Source: JBJFCE01 sp964437825
GTDB taxonomy: Bacteria; Bacillota; Clostridia; Lachnospirales; Lachnospiraceae
Direction: 5' to 3'
Length of the DNA stretch: 50,479 nucleotides
NCBI GenBank assembly: GCA_964437825.1
Contig: CAYTIH010000013.1
Span: 1-50,479, forward strand
Shown here: piece by piece, positions 7,019 through 15,531 of the stretch
Position numbering within the stretch: the stretch's first letter is position 1
Layout of the letters: every line of letters starts with the position of its first letter
Notes under the pieces: model-generated
Databases searched by the model: none
What the model was told of the DNA's origin: nothing
What the model saw: the letters and a program-made list of their open reading frames with translations, nothing else
Position numbers and translations under genes: made by a program

Positions 7019-9004
7019 ATGGATCATTTTGAATTAGTATCCGAATATCAGCCCACAGGGGATCAGCCCCAGGCCGTTGAAACATTAGTGAAAGGATTTC
7101 AGGAAGGCAATCAATTTCAGACCTTACTGGGGGTTACGGGCTCCGGGAAAACCTTTACCATGGCGAATGTGATAGCGGCATTAAATAAACCTACGCTGAT
7201 TATTGCTCATAATAAAACGCTTGCGGCTCAGCTTTATAGTGAATTTAAGGAATTTTTTCCAAAGAACGCCGTCGAGTATTTCGTGTCCTATTACGATTAT
7301 TATCAGCCGGAGGCTTATGTGCCTTCTTCGGATACTTATATTGCAAAGGATTCTTCCGTTAACGACGAGATAGATAAGCTGAGGCTGTCTGCAACCGCGG
7401 CGCTGACGGAACGCAGGGATGTGGTGGTGGTTGCCAGCGTATCCTGTATCTATGGACTGGGAAGTCCGGACGAATATTATGAGATGACAGTCTCCCTGCG
7501 CCCCGGTATGCAGAAGGACCGGGATGAGGTCATCCGGAGGCTGATTGACATGCAGTATGTCAGAAACGATCTGGAGCTGGACAGAAGCTGTTTCCGGGTC
7601 AGGGGGGATGTGCTTGAGATCAATCCCGCGCAGGGCGGAGACTTCCTGATTCGAATTGAATTTTTCGGAGACGATGTTGACAGGATCACGGAGGTGGAGC
7701 CGCTGACCGGCAAGACGCATGCCGTTTTGGAGCATGTTATGATATTTCCGGCTTCCCATTATGTTGTGGCGCCGGATAAAATCAAAAAGGCGTGTGATGA
7801 TATCGAACGGGAGCTTGAGGAACGTGTCAAATATTTTAAGGGCGAGGATAAGCTGTTAGAGGCGCAGCGGATTGCGGAACGAACCAATTTCGATATAGAA
7901 ATGCTCAGGGAAACGGGATTTTGCTCCGGAATCGAGAACTATTCCAGACATTTGAATCAGCTTCCGGCGGGTGCGCCTCCGCTGACCCTGATGGATTATT
8001 TCAAGGAAGATTACCTGATTATTATTGATGAGTCCCATATGACAATTCCTCAGATCGGGGCAATGTATTCGGGGGACAGATCCAGAAAAACAACGCTTGT
8101 AGAGTATGGATTTCGTCTGCCGTCGGCTTTGGACAACAGACCGCTTAATTTCATGGAGTTCGAGCAGCATATCGATCAAATGCTGTTTGTATCCGCAACG
8201 CCTGCCAAGTATGAAGAGGAGCATGAGCTGCTTCGCGCGGAGCAGATTATCCGTCCCACAGGACTTTTAGATCCTGAGGTATTTGTGCGTCCTATTGAAG
8301 GACAGGTTGACGATCTGATTGCCGAGATCAGAAAGGAAACTGATAAAAAGAACAAGGTTCTGGTGACTACCCTGACGAAGCGGATGGCGGAGGATTTGAC
8401 CGATTACTTAAAAGAAGTAGGAATCAGGGTTAAATATCTGCATTCCGATATCGATACCCTGGAGCGTGCGGAGATTATCCGCGATATGCGTCTGGATGTA
8501 TTTGATGTACTGGTCGGAATTAACCTGCTGCGGGAGGGACTGGATATTCCGGAAATCTCTCTGGTAGCGATTCTGGATGCGGACAAGGAGGGCTTTCTGC
8601 GTTCCGAAACCTCACTGATCCAGACCATTGGACGTGCGGCCCGTAATGCGGACGGACATGTCATTATGTATGCGGACAATATGACGGATTCTATGAAAAA
8701 TGCCATAGAGGAAACCGAGAGAAGAAGGAAGCTGCAGCAAAAGTATAACGAAAGCCACGGCATTACGCCGCAGACGATTCATAAGGCGGTCAGGGATTTG
8801 ATCAGTATCAGCAAGAAGATTGCAAAAGAAGAAGTCCGGTTTGAGAAAGATCCGGAATCCATGAGCCGCGAAGAACTTGAAAAGCTGATTGCGGGCATTC
8901 AGAAGCGAATGAAAAAAGCCGCTGCAGAGCTGAATTTCGAAGCCGCTGCAGAGCTCAGGGATAAGATGATTGAGTTGAAGCAGAAGCTGAACCTGATGGA
9001 ATGA
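7019..9004 (+). CDS. uvrB: Excinuclease ABC subunit B
   Basis: A 661-residue DNA helicase-like subunit of nucleotide excision repair. It is loaded by UvrA, verifies the lesion and recruits UvrC. Walker A GVTGSGKT lies at 38-45, followed by the beta-hairpin region SYYDYYQPEAYVP (about 90-105). The DESH box lies near 336-339, and helicase motifs V and VI follow, including QTIGRAARN. A C-terminal UVR domain (about 620-655) contacts UvrC. Length matches the family. The start ATG has AAAGGAG upstream. uvrA follows after 46 bases and is probably co-transcribed. Confidence 0.98.
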   Translation: MDHFELVSEYQPTGDQPQAVETLVKGFQEGNQFQTLLGVTGSGKTFTMANVIAALNKPTLIIAHNKTLAAQLYSEFKEFFPKNAVEYFVSYYDYYQPEAYVPSSDTYIAKDSSVNDEIDKLRLSATAALTERRDVVVVASVSCIYGLGSPDEYYEMTVSLRPGMQKDRDEVIRRLIDMQYVRNDLELDRSCFRVRGDVLEINPAQGGDFLIRIEFFGDDVDRITEVEPLTGKTHAVLEHVMIFPASHYVVAPDKIKKACDDIERELEERVKYFKGEDKLLEAQRIAERTNFDIEMLRETGFCSGIENYSRHLNQLPAGAPPLTLMDYFKEDYLIIIDESHMTIPQIGAMYSGDRSRKTTLVEYGFRLPSALDNRPLNFMEFEQHIDQMLFVSATPAKYEEEHELLRAEQIIRPTGLLDPEVFVRPIEGQVDDLIAEIRKETDKKNKVLVTTLTKRMAEDLTDYLKEVGIRVKYLHSDIDTLERAEIIRDMRLDVFDVLVGINLLREGLDIPEISLVAILDADKEGFLRSETSLIQTIGRAARNADGHVIMYADNMTDSMKNAIEETERRRKLQQKYNESHGITPQTIHKAVRDLISISKKIAKEEVRFEKDPESMSREELEKLIAGIQKRMKKAAAELNFEAAAELRDKMIELKQKLNLME

Positions 9005-9050
9005 ATGCTCTTTGGGGGTAAATACTATAAAAAACAAAGGAGAGAACCAC

Positions 9051-11918
9051 ATGGCGACGAAAAAAATGATTCCGCCTTCGGAGTGCATACGAATCCGAGG
9101 CGCGAATGAACATAATCTGAAAAATATTGATTTGGATATTCCCAGAAATCAACTCGTAGTTCTGACAGGGGTGTCAGGCTCCGGGAAATCCTCTCTTGCC
9201 TTTGATACGATTTATGCGGAGGGGCAGCGAAGGTATATGGAATCGCTCTCCTCCTATGCAAGGCAGTTTCTGGGGCAGATGGAGAAGCCTAATGTTGAGA
9301 AAATTGAGGGATTATCGCCGGCAATTTCCATCGATCAGAAGTCAACGAACAGAAATCCCAGATCTACGGTAGGAACCGTAACGGAGATTTATGACTATTT
9401 CAGGCTGCTGTATGCCAGAATCGGAATCCCGCATTGTCCGAACTGCGGCAGAGAGATCAAAAAGCAGACGGTGGATCAAATGTGCGATCAGATTATGGAA
9501 CTGGGAGAAGGAACCAAAATACAGCTGCTGGCACCGGTTGTCAGGGGCCGAAAGGGCGAGCATGTTAAAGTGCTTGAACGCGCAAAGCGCAGCGGATATG
9601 TCAGAGTCATCGTGGACGGAAGCATGTATGAGCTGTCCGAAGAAATCAAGCTGGAAAAAAATCTGAAGCATAATATTGAAATTGTAGTGGACAGACTGGT
9701 GGTAAAGCCGGGCATCGAAGGAAGACTGACCGGTTCTATCGAAAATGTACTGGAACTGGCAGAAGGGCTTATGATGGTGGATGTGATAGGCTCAGGGACG
9801 ATCAATTTCAGCCAGAGCTTTGCCTGCCCCGATTGCGGAATCAGCGTGGATGAGGTGGAACCGAGGAGCTTCTCCTTTAATAATCCCTTCGGCGCCTGTC
9901 CGGATTGTTTTGGCCTTGGCTATAAGATGGAATTTGATGAAGAACTGATGATACCGGACAAATCACTCAGTCTGAACCAGGGCGCAATTATCGCCATGGG
10001 GTGGCAGTCAAGTAATGAGGCGGGAAGCTTTACCAATGCGCTTTTGCGTGCAATGGCAAAGGAATTCGGTTTTTCACTGGACACGCCATATGAGGAATTA
10101 CCTCAAGAGATCAGAGATATTTTGATTCACGGAACAACGCGCCAGGTCAAGGTCCATTATAAGGGACAGAGGGGAGAGGGCGTGTATCCCGTTGCCTTTG
10201 AAGGCCTGATCAAAAACATGGAGAAACGTTACAGAGAGACGGGCTCGGATATTATGAAGCAGGAGTATGAGACCTTTATGAGGATTACGCCCTGCAAGCT
10301 CTGCGGCGGTATGAGGCTAAAGAGAACCTCGCTTGCCGTGACGGTATGTGACAAGAATATTTATGAAATCACTTCCATGTCCATTAAGAAGCTTTATGAT
10401 TTTCTGGGAGATATGACGCTTACAAAGCAGCAGCACCTGATCGGAGATCAGATTTTGAAGGAGATCAGGGCAAGAGTGAACTTCCTGATCAATGTGGGGC
10501 TTGAGTATCTGGATTTGGCAAGAGCGACAGGGACCCTGTCCGGCGGCGAAGCGCAGAGAATACGTTTGGCAACTCAGATTGGCTCCGGTCTGGTAGGAGT
10601 CTGCTATATTCTGGATGAGCCCAGTATCGGACTGCATCAGAGGGATAATGATAAGCTGCTGACCGCTCTGAAGAATTTGAGGGATCTGGGCAATTCCGTG
10701 ATTGTGGTGGAACATGATGAGGATACCATGCTGGCGGCGGACGATATCGTGGATATCGGTCCGGGTGCGGGAGAACATGGCGGACAGGTCATTGCGCAGG
10801 GAACGGCTCAGGAGATCATGAAGGTGCCGGAGTCTGTTACGGGACAGTACCTAAGCGGAAAAATGAGGATTCCCGTGCCTGAGAAGCGTAGGAAACCGAA
10901 GGGCTATCTGACCGTGAAAGGCGCAAGGGAGCATAATCTGAGAAATATTGATGTAAAAATTCCGACAGGAGTATTGACCTGTGTAACGGGCGTGTCCGGT
11001 TCGGGAAAGAGTTCTCTTGTAAATGAAATATTATATAAATCGCTTGCAAAGAAATTGAATCGTGCCAGAACCATAGCGGGAGAGCATGATAAGATTCTGG
11101 GCGTGGAACAGCTCGATAAGGTCATTGATATCGACCAGTCCCCGATCGGGCGTACACCGAGGTCAAATCCCGCAACTTATACCGGCGTTTTCGATCAGAT
11201 CAGAGATTTATTTGCGGGAACTACGGATGCCAAGGCGAGGGGGTACAGTAAAGGACGGTTTAGCTTCAATGTCAAGGGCGGACGCTGTGAGGCGTGCGGA
11301 GGCGACGGAATCCTGAAAATCGAGATGCATTTTCTGCCGGACGTTTATGTACCCTGCGAGGTATGCGGCGGCAAACGCTATAACAGGGAAACCCTTGAAG
11401 TAAAATACAAGGGAAAAAGCATCTACGACGTGCTGGATATGACGGTGGAGGAAGCGGTTTCTTTCTTTGAAAACCTGCCCTCTATACGCAGAAAAATAGA
11501 AACGCTGTATGATGTCGGTTTGTCCTATATCAAGCTCGGACAGCCCTCAACCACTCTGTCCGGCGGCGAGGCGCAGAGAATCAAGCTGGCAACGGAATTA
11601 AGCAGGAGGGATACCGGCCATACGATTTATATTCTGGACGAGCCTACCACAGGGCTGCATTTTGCGGACGTTCATAAGCTGGTGGATATCCTGCACCGGC
11701 TGGCGGACGGCGGCAATACGGTAGTGGTTATCGAGCATAATCTGGATGTCATCAAAACTGCGGACTATATCATTGATATGGGACCGGAAGGCGGAGACGG
11801 CGGCGGAACTGTGATTGCGCAGGGAACTCCGGAGCAGGTAGCGCAGACGCCCGGCTCCTATACCGGTATTTATGTAAAAAAGATGCTGGAACGGGATAAA
11901 AACAGAAGTGGAATTTAG
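9051..11918 (+). CDS. uvrA: Excinuclease ABC subunit A
   Basis: A 955-residue damage-recognition ATPase. It has two ABC modules, each with Walker A (GVSGSGKSS at 40-48 and again near 650) and signature LSGGEAQRI. Zinc-binding cysteine pairs appear as CPNCG, CPDCG and, in the second module, CEACGGDG with CEVCGGKRYN. I chose ATG 9051 for its strong AAAGGAGAG site. An in-frame TTG at 9012 would add a 13-residue tail unlike the family. Two consecutive hairpins end the transcript. Confidence 0.98.
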   Translation: MATKKMIPPSECIRIRGANEHNLKNIDLDIPRNQLVVLTGVSGSGKSSLAFDTIYAEGQRRYMESLSSYARQFLGQMEKPNVEKIEGLSPAISIDQKSTNRNPRSTVGTVTEIYDYFRLLYARIGIPHCPNCGREIKKQTVDQMCDQIMELGEGTKIQLLAPVVRGRKGEHVKVLERAKRSGYVRVIVDGSMYELSEEIKLEKNLKHNIEIVVDRLVVKPGIEGRLTGSIENVLELAEGLMMVDVIGSGTINFSQSFACPDCGISVDEVEPRSFSFNNPFGACPDCFGLGYKMEFDEELMIPDKSLSLNQGAIIAMGWQSSNEAGSFTNALLRAMAKEFGFSLDTPYEELPQEIRDILIHGTTRQVKVHYKGQRGEGVYPVAFEGLIKNMEKRYRETGSDIMKQEYETFMRITPCKLCGGMRLKRTSLAVTVCDKNIYEITSMSIKKLYDFLGDMTLTKQQHLIGDQILKEIRARVNFLINVGLEYLDLARATGTLSGGEAQRIRLATQIGSGLVGVCYILDEPSIGLHQRDNDKLLTALKNLRDLGNSVIVVEHDEDTMLAADDIVDIGPGAGEHGGQVIAQGTAQEIMKVPESVTGQYLSGKMRIPVPEKRRKPKGYLTVKGAREHNLRNIDVKIPTGVLTCVTGVSGSGKSSLVNEILYKSLAKKLNRARTIAGEHDKILGVEQLDKVIDIDQSPIGRTPRSNPATYTGVFDQIRDLFAGTTDAKARGYSKGRFSFNVKGGRCEACGGDGILKIEMHFLPDVYVPCEVCGGKRYNRETLEVKYKGKSIYDVLDMTVEEAVSFFENLPSIRRKIETLYDVGLSYIKLGQPSTTLSGGEAQRIKLATELSRRDTGHTIYILDEPTTGLHFADVHKLVDILHRLADGGNTVVVIEHNLDVIKTADYIIDMGPEGGDGGGTVIAQGTPEQVAQTPGSYTGIYVKKMLERDKNRSGI

Positions 11919-11937
11919 TATTACATTCAAGCGGGAT

Positions 11938-11977
11938 AAAAAAAGCAGCGCCGGGCTATAAATATTTTGCTTTTTTT
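11938..11977 (+). terminator. Likely terminator after uvrA
   Basis: Seven As plus GCA (11938-11947) pair with TGC plus seven Ts (11968-11977). This A/T-rich hairpin has a 20-base loop and lies 20 bases past the uvrA stop. Confidence 0.6.
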
Positions 11978-12001
11978 GGCCGATAAATAATATGGATGCA
12001 T

Positions 12002-12057
12002 GGACGCAAAAAAGTACGGAAGGAACCGTGTGCTTTTTCTGCGTCCTTTTTTTGAGA
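12002..12057 (+). terminator. Second intrinsic terminator
   Basis: GGACGCAAAAAAG...ACGG pairs with CCGT...CTTTTTCTGCGTCC in a long, slightly interrupted stem. The end of the stem and the T-run sit at 12046-12053. With the hairpin just upstream it insulates uvrA from mbl. Confidence 0.75.
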
Positions 12058-12111
12058 CAGGCAGTAAAGAAGATATTTTTTAAATATTTTATGAAGTTTT
12101 GCACAAACCCT

Positions 12112-12139
12112 TTGAAATTACGACTGTTTGGGTTATAAT
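12112..12139 (+). promoter_or_regulatory. Promoter for mbl
   Basis: TTGAAA (12112-12117) and a perfect TATAAT (12134-12139) have a 16-base spacer. This predicts a leader of about 70 bases before mbl. No other structure stands out in the remaining gap. Confidence 0.75.
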
Positions 12140-12215
12140 TATTTCGTATGTTTAACTTAAAACAGATTTGGTAATGATTAAAATAGACAGGACTGTAACG
12201 AAAGGGGTTTAGGAG

Positions 12216-13211
12216 ATGCAGTATACAGATATCGGAATTGATTTAGGGACTGCGAGTATTCTTGTTTATATCAGGGGAAAAGGCGTTGTATTAAAGGAGC
12301 CGTCCGTAGTAGCGTTTGACAGGGATACCAATAAAATAAAGGCAATTGGCGAGGATGCAAGACTGATGCTCGGCAGAACGCCGGGAAATATTATTGCAGT
12401 AAGACCTTTACGCCAGGGCGTTATTTCGGACTATACCGTTACGGAAAAAATGATGAAATATTTCATTCAAAAGGCTCTGGGAAAGAGAACCTTCCGGAAA
12501 CCGCGCATTGCAGTCTGTGTACCCAGCGGAGTTACCGAGGTCGAGAAAAAAGCAGTGGAGGATGCGACTTATCAGGCAGGCGCCAGAGAGGTGTCCATTA
12601 TAGAGGAGCCTATTGCAGCAGCCATCGGCGCAGGCATTGACATCAGCAAGCCCTGCGGCAATATGATTGTCGATATCGGCGGCGGCACTTCCGATATTGC
12701 AGTGATTTCTTTAGGCGGAACGGTAGTCAGTGCATCCATTAAGGTTGCAGGCGATGATTTTGACGAAGCCATTGTTCGTTATATGCGTAAAAAACATAAT
12801 CTTTTGATCGGTGAAAGAACCGCAGAGGATATTAAGATAAAAATAGGTACCGCTTTCAAAAGAGCGGAAGTGGATTATATGGAGGTGCGCGGACGTAATC
12901 TGGTAACGGGACTTCCCCGTACGGTGAAGGTTTCTTCCGAGGAAACCGAGGAGGCTCTGCGCGAAACGACTTCTCAGATTATTGAGATTATTCACAGCGT
13001 TTTGGAGAAAACGCCGCCTGAACTGGCAGCGGATATTGCTGACAGAGGAATCGTACTGACAGGGGGCGGAAGCCTGCTGCGCGGGCTTGAGGATTTAATT
13101 TCCAGTAAAACCGGAATCAATACCATGACGGCGGAGGATCCCATGACGGCCGTTGCGATCGGTACCGGACGTTATGTGGAGTTCCTTGCGGGATATTGTG
13201 AGGAATCTTAA
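12216..13211 (+). CDS. mbl: Rod shape-determining protein, MreB/Mbl family
   Basis: A 331-residue actin-like ATPase that forms membrane-associated filaments and guides elongasome wall synthesis. Phosphate loop 1 is IGIDLGTASILVY (near 7-19). Phosphate 2 is NMIVDIGGGTSDIAVIS, and the adenosine motif is VLTGGGSLLRGLE. I prefer Mbl over MreB because it is not followed by mreC/mreD and is followed by two flagellar rod-type proteins, the same order as mbl-flhO-flhP in Bacillus subtilis. Residue similarity alone would not separate the paralogs. Confidence 0.92.
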   Translation: MQYTDIGIDLGTASILVYIRGKGVVLKEPSVVAFDRDTNKIKAIGEDARLMLGRTPGNIIAVRPLRQGVISDYTVTEKMMKYFIQKALGKRTFRKPRIAVCVPSGVTEVEKKAVEDATYQAGAREVSIIEEPIAAAIGAGIDISKPCGNMIVDIGGGTSDIAVISLGGTVVSASIKVAGDDFDEAIVRYMRKKHNLLIGERTAEDIKIKIGTAFKRAEVDYMEVRGRNLVTGLPRTVKVSSEETEEALRETTSQIIEIIHSVLEKTPPELAADIADRGIVLTGGGSLLRGLEDLISSKTGINTMTAEDPMTAVAIGTGRYVEFLAGYCEES

Positions 13212-13281
13212 CAGTAAAGGATAGTATTCCTATACATTTGTATTACGATAACAGAAAAAGGCTGGAAGCGGGAGGTACGGT

Positions 13282-14067
13282 ATGCTCAGAGGACTTTATA
13301 CTGCGTATACGGGAATGGTGAATCAGCAGAAACGTCTGGATACCATGACAAATAATCTGGCGAATGTAAATACGGTAGGATTTAAAAAGGAGGGCGCGAC
13401 GAGCCAGGCCTTCTCCGAGGTACTTGCATATCGCCTTAAGGATGTCACCACACCTGGAAACGGAGCCTATATCGGAAATATGTCGCTTGGCGTCAAGATC
13501 GGTGAAAACTATACGGATTGGACGCAGGGCTCCATCAGGCCTACGGATAATACATATGATATGGCAATCAGCGGCATGGGCTTTTTCAATATAGAATATA
13601 CGGATAAAAGCGGTAATACCATGACCCTGTATACCAGAGACGGCGGCTTTACACTCAATAAGGACGGTTATCTTGTCAATGATAACGGGGATTATGTTCT
13701 GGGCGAGACAGGAAACGGAACGCAGGAAAGAATTCAGCTGGACCCGACGAAGGAAACCAAAGTGGACGAATTGGGAAATATCTTTCAGGATGATGAACTG
13801 GCTGCGACACTGATGATTACCGATTTTGAGGATTATAATTATCTGGAAAAATTCGGAGAGAATTATTATCGGGCGATCGAGGGCGCTCAGACAACGGAGG
13901 CGGATGTTCAGGTGCATTCCGGATATCTGGAACAGTCCAATGTGGAAACTGTGCAGGAAATGGTCAATATGATTGCGATTCAGAGAAATTATGAAGCGAA
14001 TCAGAAGGTAATTACAACATACGACAAGTCACTCGACATTACAGTCAATCAGATTGGCAAGGTATAG
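13282..14067 (+). CDS. flhO: Flagellar hook-basal body protein (FlhO/FlgF-like)
   Basis: A 261-residue flagellar axial protein. The N-terminal rod motif lies at about 5-40, including the conserved NNLANVNTVGFK segment. The C-terminal coiled-coil motif is QEMVNMIAIQRNYEANQKVI, near 230-250. It is exported by the flagellar type III apparatus to form the distal rod or hook base. A ribosome site (GGGAGG) precedes ATG 13282. A palindromic repeat copy starts right after its stop codon, separating it from the next flagellar gene. Confidence 0.9.
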   Translation: MLRGLYTAYTGMVNQQKRLDTMTNNLANVNTVGFKKEGATSQAFSEVLAYRLKDVTTPGNGAYIGNMSLGVKIGENYTDWTQGSIRPTDNTYDMAISGMGFFNIEYTDKSGNTMTLYTRDGGFTLNKDGYLVNDNGDYVLGETGNGTQERIQLDPTKETKVDELGNIFQDDELAATLMITDFEDYNYLEKFGENYYRAIEGAQTTEADVQVHSGYLEQSNVETVQEMVNMIAIQRNYEANQKVITTYDKSLDITVNQIGKV

Positions 14068-14069
14068 TG

Positions 14070-14161
14070 TAGCGTCACAAATAGCCCTGATGGCAGACGG
14101 GAAACCGCTTTCGCGGATTTCCCGCCGCCCCGTTGCTGACGCTCCGGAATGGGGATTAAAA
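14070..14161. repeat. Dispersed palindromic repeat, copy 2
   Basis: This matches the element at 6862-6955 with four base differences. It carries the same AGCGTCA and TGACGCT inverted ends (14071-14077 and 14137-14143) and the same tail, CGGAATGGGGATTA. It begins a few bases after the flhO stop and lies inside an otherwise compact flagellar gene set. The flanking bases differ from copy 1 on both sides. Confidence 0.85.
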
Positions 14162-14181
14162 TGTCTAATGACATGCTACGG

Positions 14182-14195
14182 GCCGCGAAAGCGGC
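14182..14195 (+). other. GNRA-capped hairpin before flhP
   Basis: GCCGC and GCGGC enclose GAAA, a stable tetraloop hairpin 16 bases upstream of the flhP start and next to its ribosome site. It might affect translation. Only the structure is seen. Confidence 0.5.
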
Positions 14196-14211
14196 AGAAT
14201 GAGAGGAAATT

Positions 14212-15027
14212 ATGGTACGTTCTTTATGGACAGCGGCAACAGGAATGATTGCGCAGCAGACAAATGTGGATACGATTGCAAATAATCTGTCCAATGTTAA
14301 TACGACGGGGTATAAGACGGCAGTGGCTGAATTCCAGTCCTTGCTGTATCAGAATCTGCAGACCCGTACGACCTCTGCAAATGGTGAAACCAAGCCGGGA
14401 AGCGCACAGGTGGGGCTTGGTGTAAGAAACTCGTCCATCACGACAATATTTACGCAGGGAGCGTTGTTGGAATCCTCCAGTGATACTGCTTTTGCGATTG
14501 AGGGCGAGGGCTTCTTCGCGATCAGAGGGGTTGACGGAGGAACCTATTATACAAGAAACGGCAACTTTTTTATTTCTCAGGATGAGAACGGATTGGCTTT
14601 GTGCACGGCCGAGGGCTATCCTGTGCTTGATTCCGAAGGCGATCCGATTGTGTTTGACAGCGATATGGTTGCCAATAAGATTACGGCTACAAGTGACGGA
14701 CGCTTCTGCTATCCGGACGAGACCAATAACCCTCAGGAGTTAGGCTTCCAGATAGGCGTATATCAGTTTAACAATCCGGGTGGTCTGTATAAAAACGACG
14801 GCGGTTATTTTGAAGTGACGGACGCCAGCGGAGAGGCCATGAACGAGGCAGCCAATACAGACCTGAAAAAGAGTAAAATCGTGCAGGGGCGTCTGGAGGG
14901 CTCCAATGTGCAGGTTGTGGATGAGATGGTAAATCTGATTGTGGCGCAGCGAGCATACGAAATGAACTCAAAGGCCATTTCAACGACGGATGAAATGATG
15001 CAGACGGCTAATCAGCTCAAGAGCTGA
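14212..15027 (+). CDS. flhP: Flagellar hook-basal body protein (FlhP/FlgG-like)
   Basis: A 271-residue distal-rod protein. The N-terminal motif (about 3-40) includes NNLSNVNTTGYKTA. The C-terminal motif is VDEMVNLIVAQRAYEMNSKAI, followed by a DEMMQTANQL end typical of FlgG. It resembles flhO in overall plan but is more FlgG-like. GAGAGG precedes ATG 14212. The rod-binding protein gene starts 15 bases downstream. Confidence 0.92.
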   Translation: MVRSLWTAATGMIAQQTNVDTIANNLSNVNTTGYKTAVAEFQSLLYQNLQTRTTSANGETKPGSAQVGLGVRNSSITTIFTQGALLESSSDTAFAIEGEGFFAIRGVDGGTYYTRNGNFFISQDENGLALCTAEGYPVLDSEGDPIVFDSDMVANKITATSDGRFCYPDETNNPQELGFQIGVYQFNNPGGLYKNDGGYFEVTDASGEAMNEAANTDLKKSKIVQGRLEGSNVQVVDEMVNLIVAQRAYEMNSKAISTTDEMMQTANQLKS

Positions 15028-15042
15028 GGATAGGAGTAACGA

Positions 15043-15405
15043 ATGGATATCGGTAATTTGACATCAAGCTATACGGATTATCTGCAGATGCAGAGCAATG
15101 CTTCCACATCGAAGGTTGAAAGTACTGCCAACGGATTGAATGAGGACAGTACGGATGAAGAATTGATGGACGCCTGCAAGCAGTTTGAATCCTATCTGCT
15201 TGAGCAGGTTTTTAAAGAAATGGAAAAGACAATTTCCTTTGATGACGATGACGAAGGCTCTATGTTCGGATCGGGTTCATCCAATGCACTGACGGATTAT
15301 TTCAAGGATCAGACCATTGCGGAGCTTGCAGGTTCTTCTACCGAGCAGGGTGGTCTGGGAATCGCTCAGATGCTGTATGAGTCCATGAAACGCAACAGCC
15401 TGTAG
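15043..15405 (+). CDS. FlgJ-type rod-binding protein
   Basis: A 120-residue protein with the FlgJ N-terminal rod-binding domain. The hallmark runs from residues 45-66, DACKQFESYLLEQVFKEMEK. The C-terminal half holds the conserved GGLGIAQMLYESM. It lacks the muramidase domain of proteobacterial FlgJ, which is normal in Firmicutes. It probably caps or scaffolds the growing rod alongside flhO and flhP. Confidence 0.85.
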   Translation: MDIGNLTSSYTDYLQMQSNASTSKVESTANGLNEDSTDEELMDACKQFESYLLEQVFKEMEKTISFDDDDEGSMFGSGSSNALTDYFKDQTIAELAGSSTEQGGLGIAQMLYESMKRNSL

Positions 15406-15477
15406 GTCCCTGCGCTGACCGGCGTATTCATACGGACAGACTGAAATAATGAAAACGGAAATAGGAAAATACATATG

Positions 15478-15507
15478 GAAAGGCTGCTTATTGATAAGCA
15501 GCCTTTC
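15478..15507 (+). terminator. Perfect 13-bp hairpin, terminator-like
   Basis: Bases 15478-15490 pair without mismatch to 15495-15507 around a TTGA loop. The right arm ends in CCTTTC but no T-run follows, so termination may be weak. It could also be a leader hairpin. It lies between the flagellar set and recD2. Confidence 0.6.
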
Positions 15508-15531
15508 TGCGCTTCAAAACGGGGTGAGAAT

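Noticed and set aside
9012..9050. Upstream TTG start of uvrA
   Set aside because: The ribosome site lies inside this stretch, just before ATG 9051; the extra residues are not family-like.
11598..12104. 168-codon ORF on the - strand at the uvrA end
   Set aside because: Runs through two terminators and the uvrA tail; no recognisable protein.
13243..13917. 224-codon ORF on the - strand inside flhO
   Set aside because: Antisense to a clearly conserved flagellar gene; composition is that of the complement.
14054..14248. 64-codon ORF after flhO
   Set aside because: It covers repeat copy 2 and the flhP start, with no ribosome site of its own.
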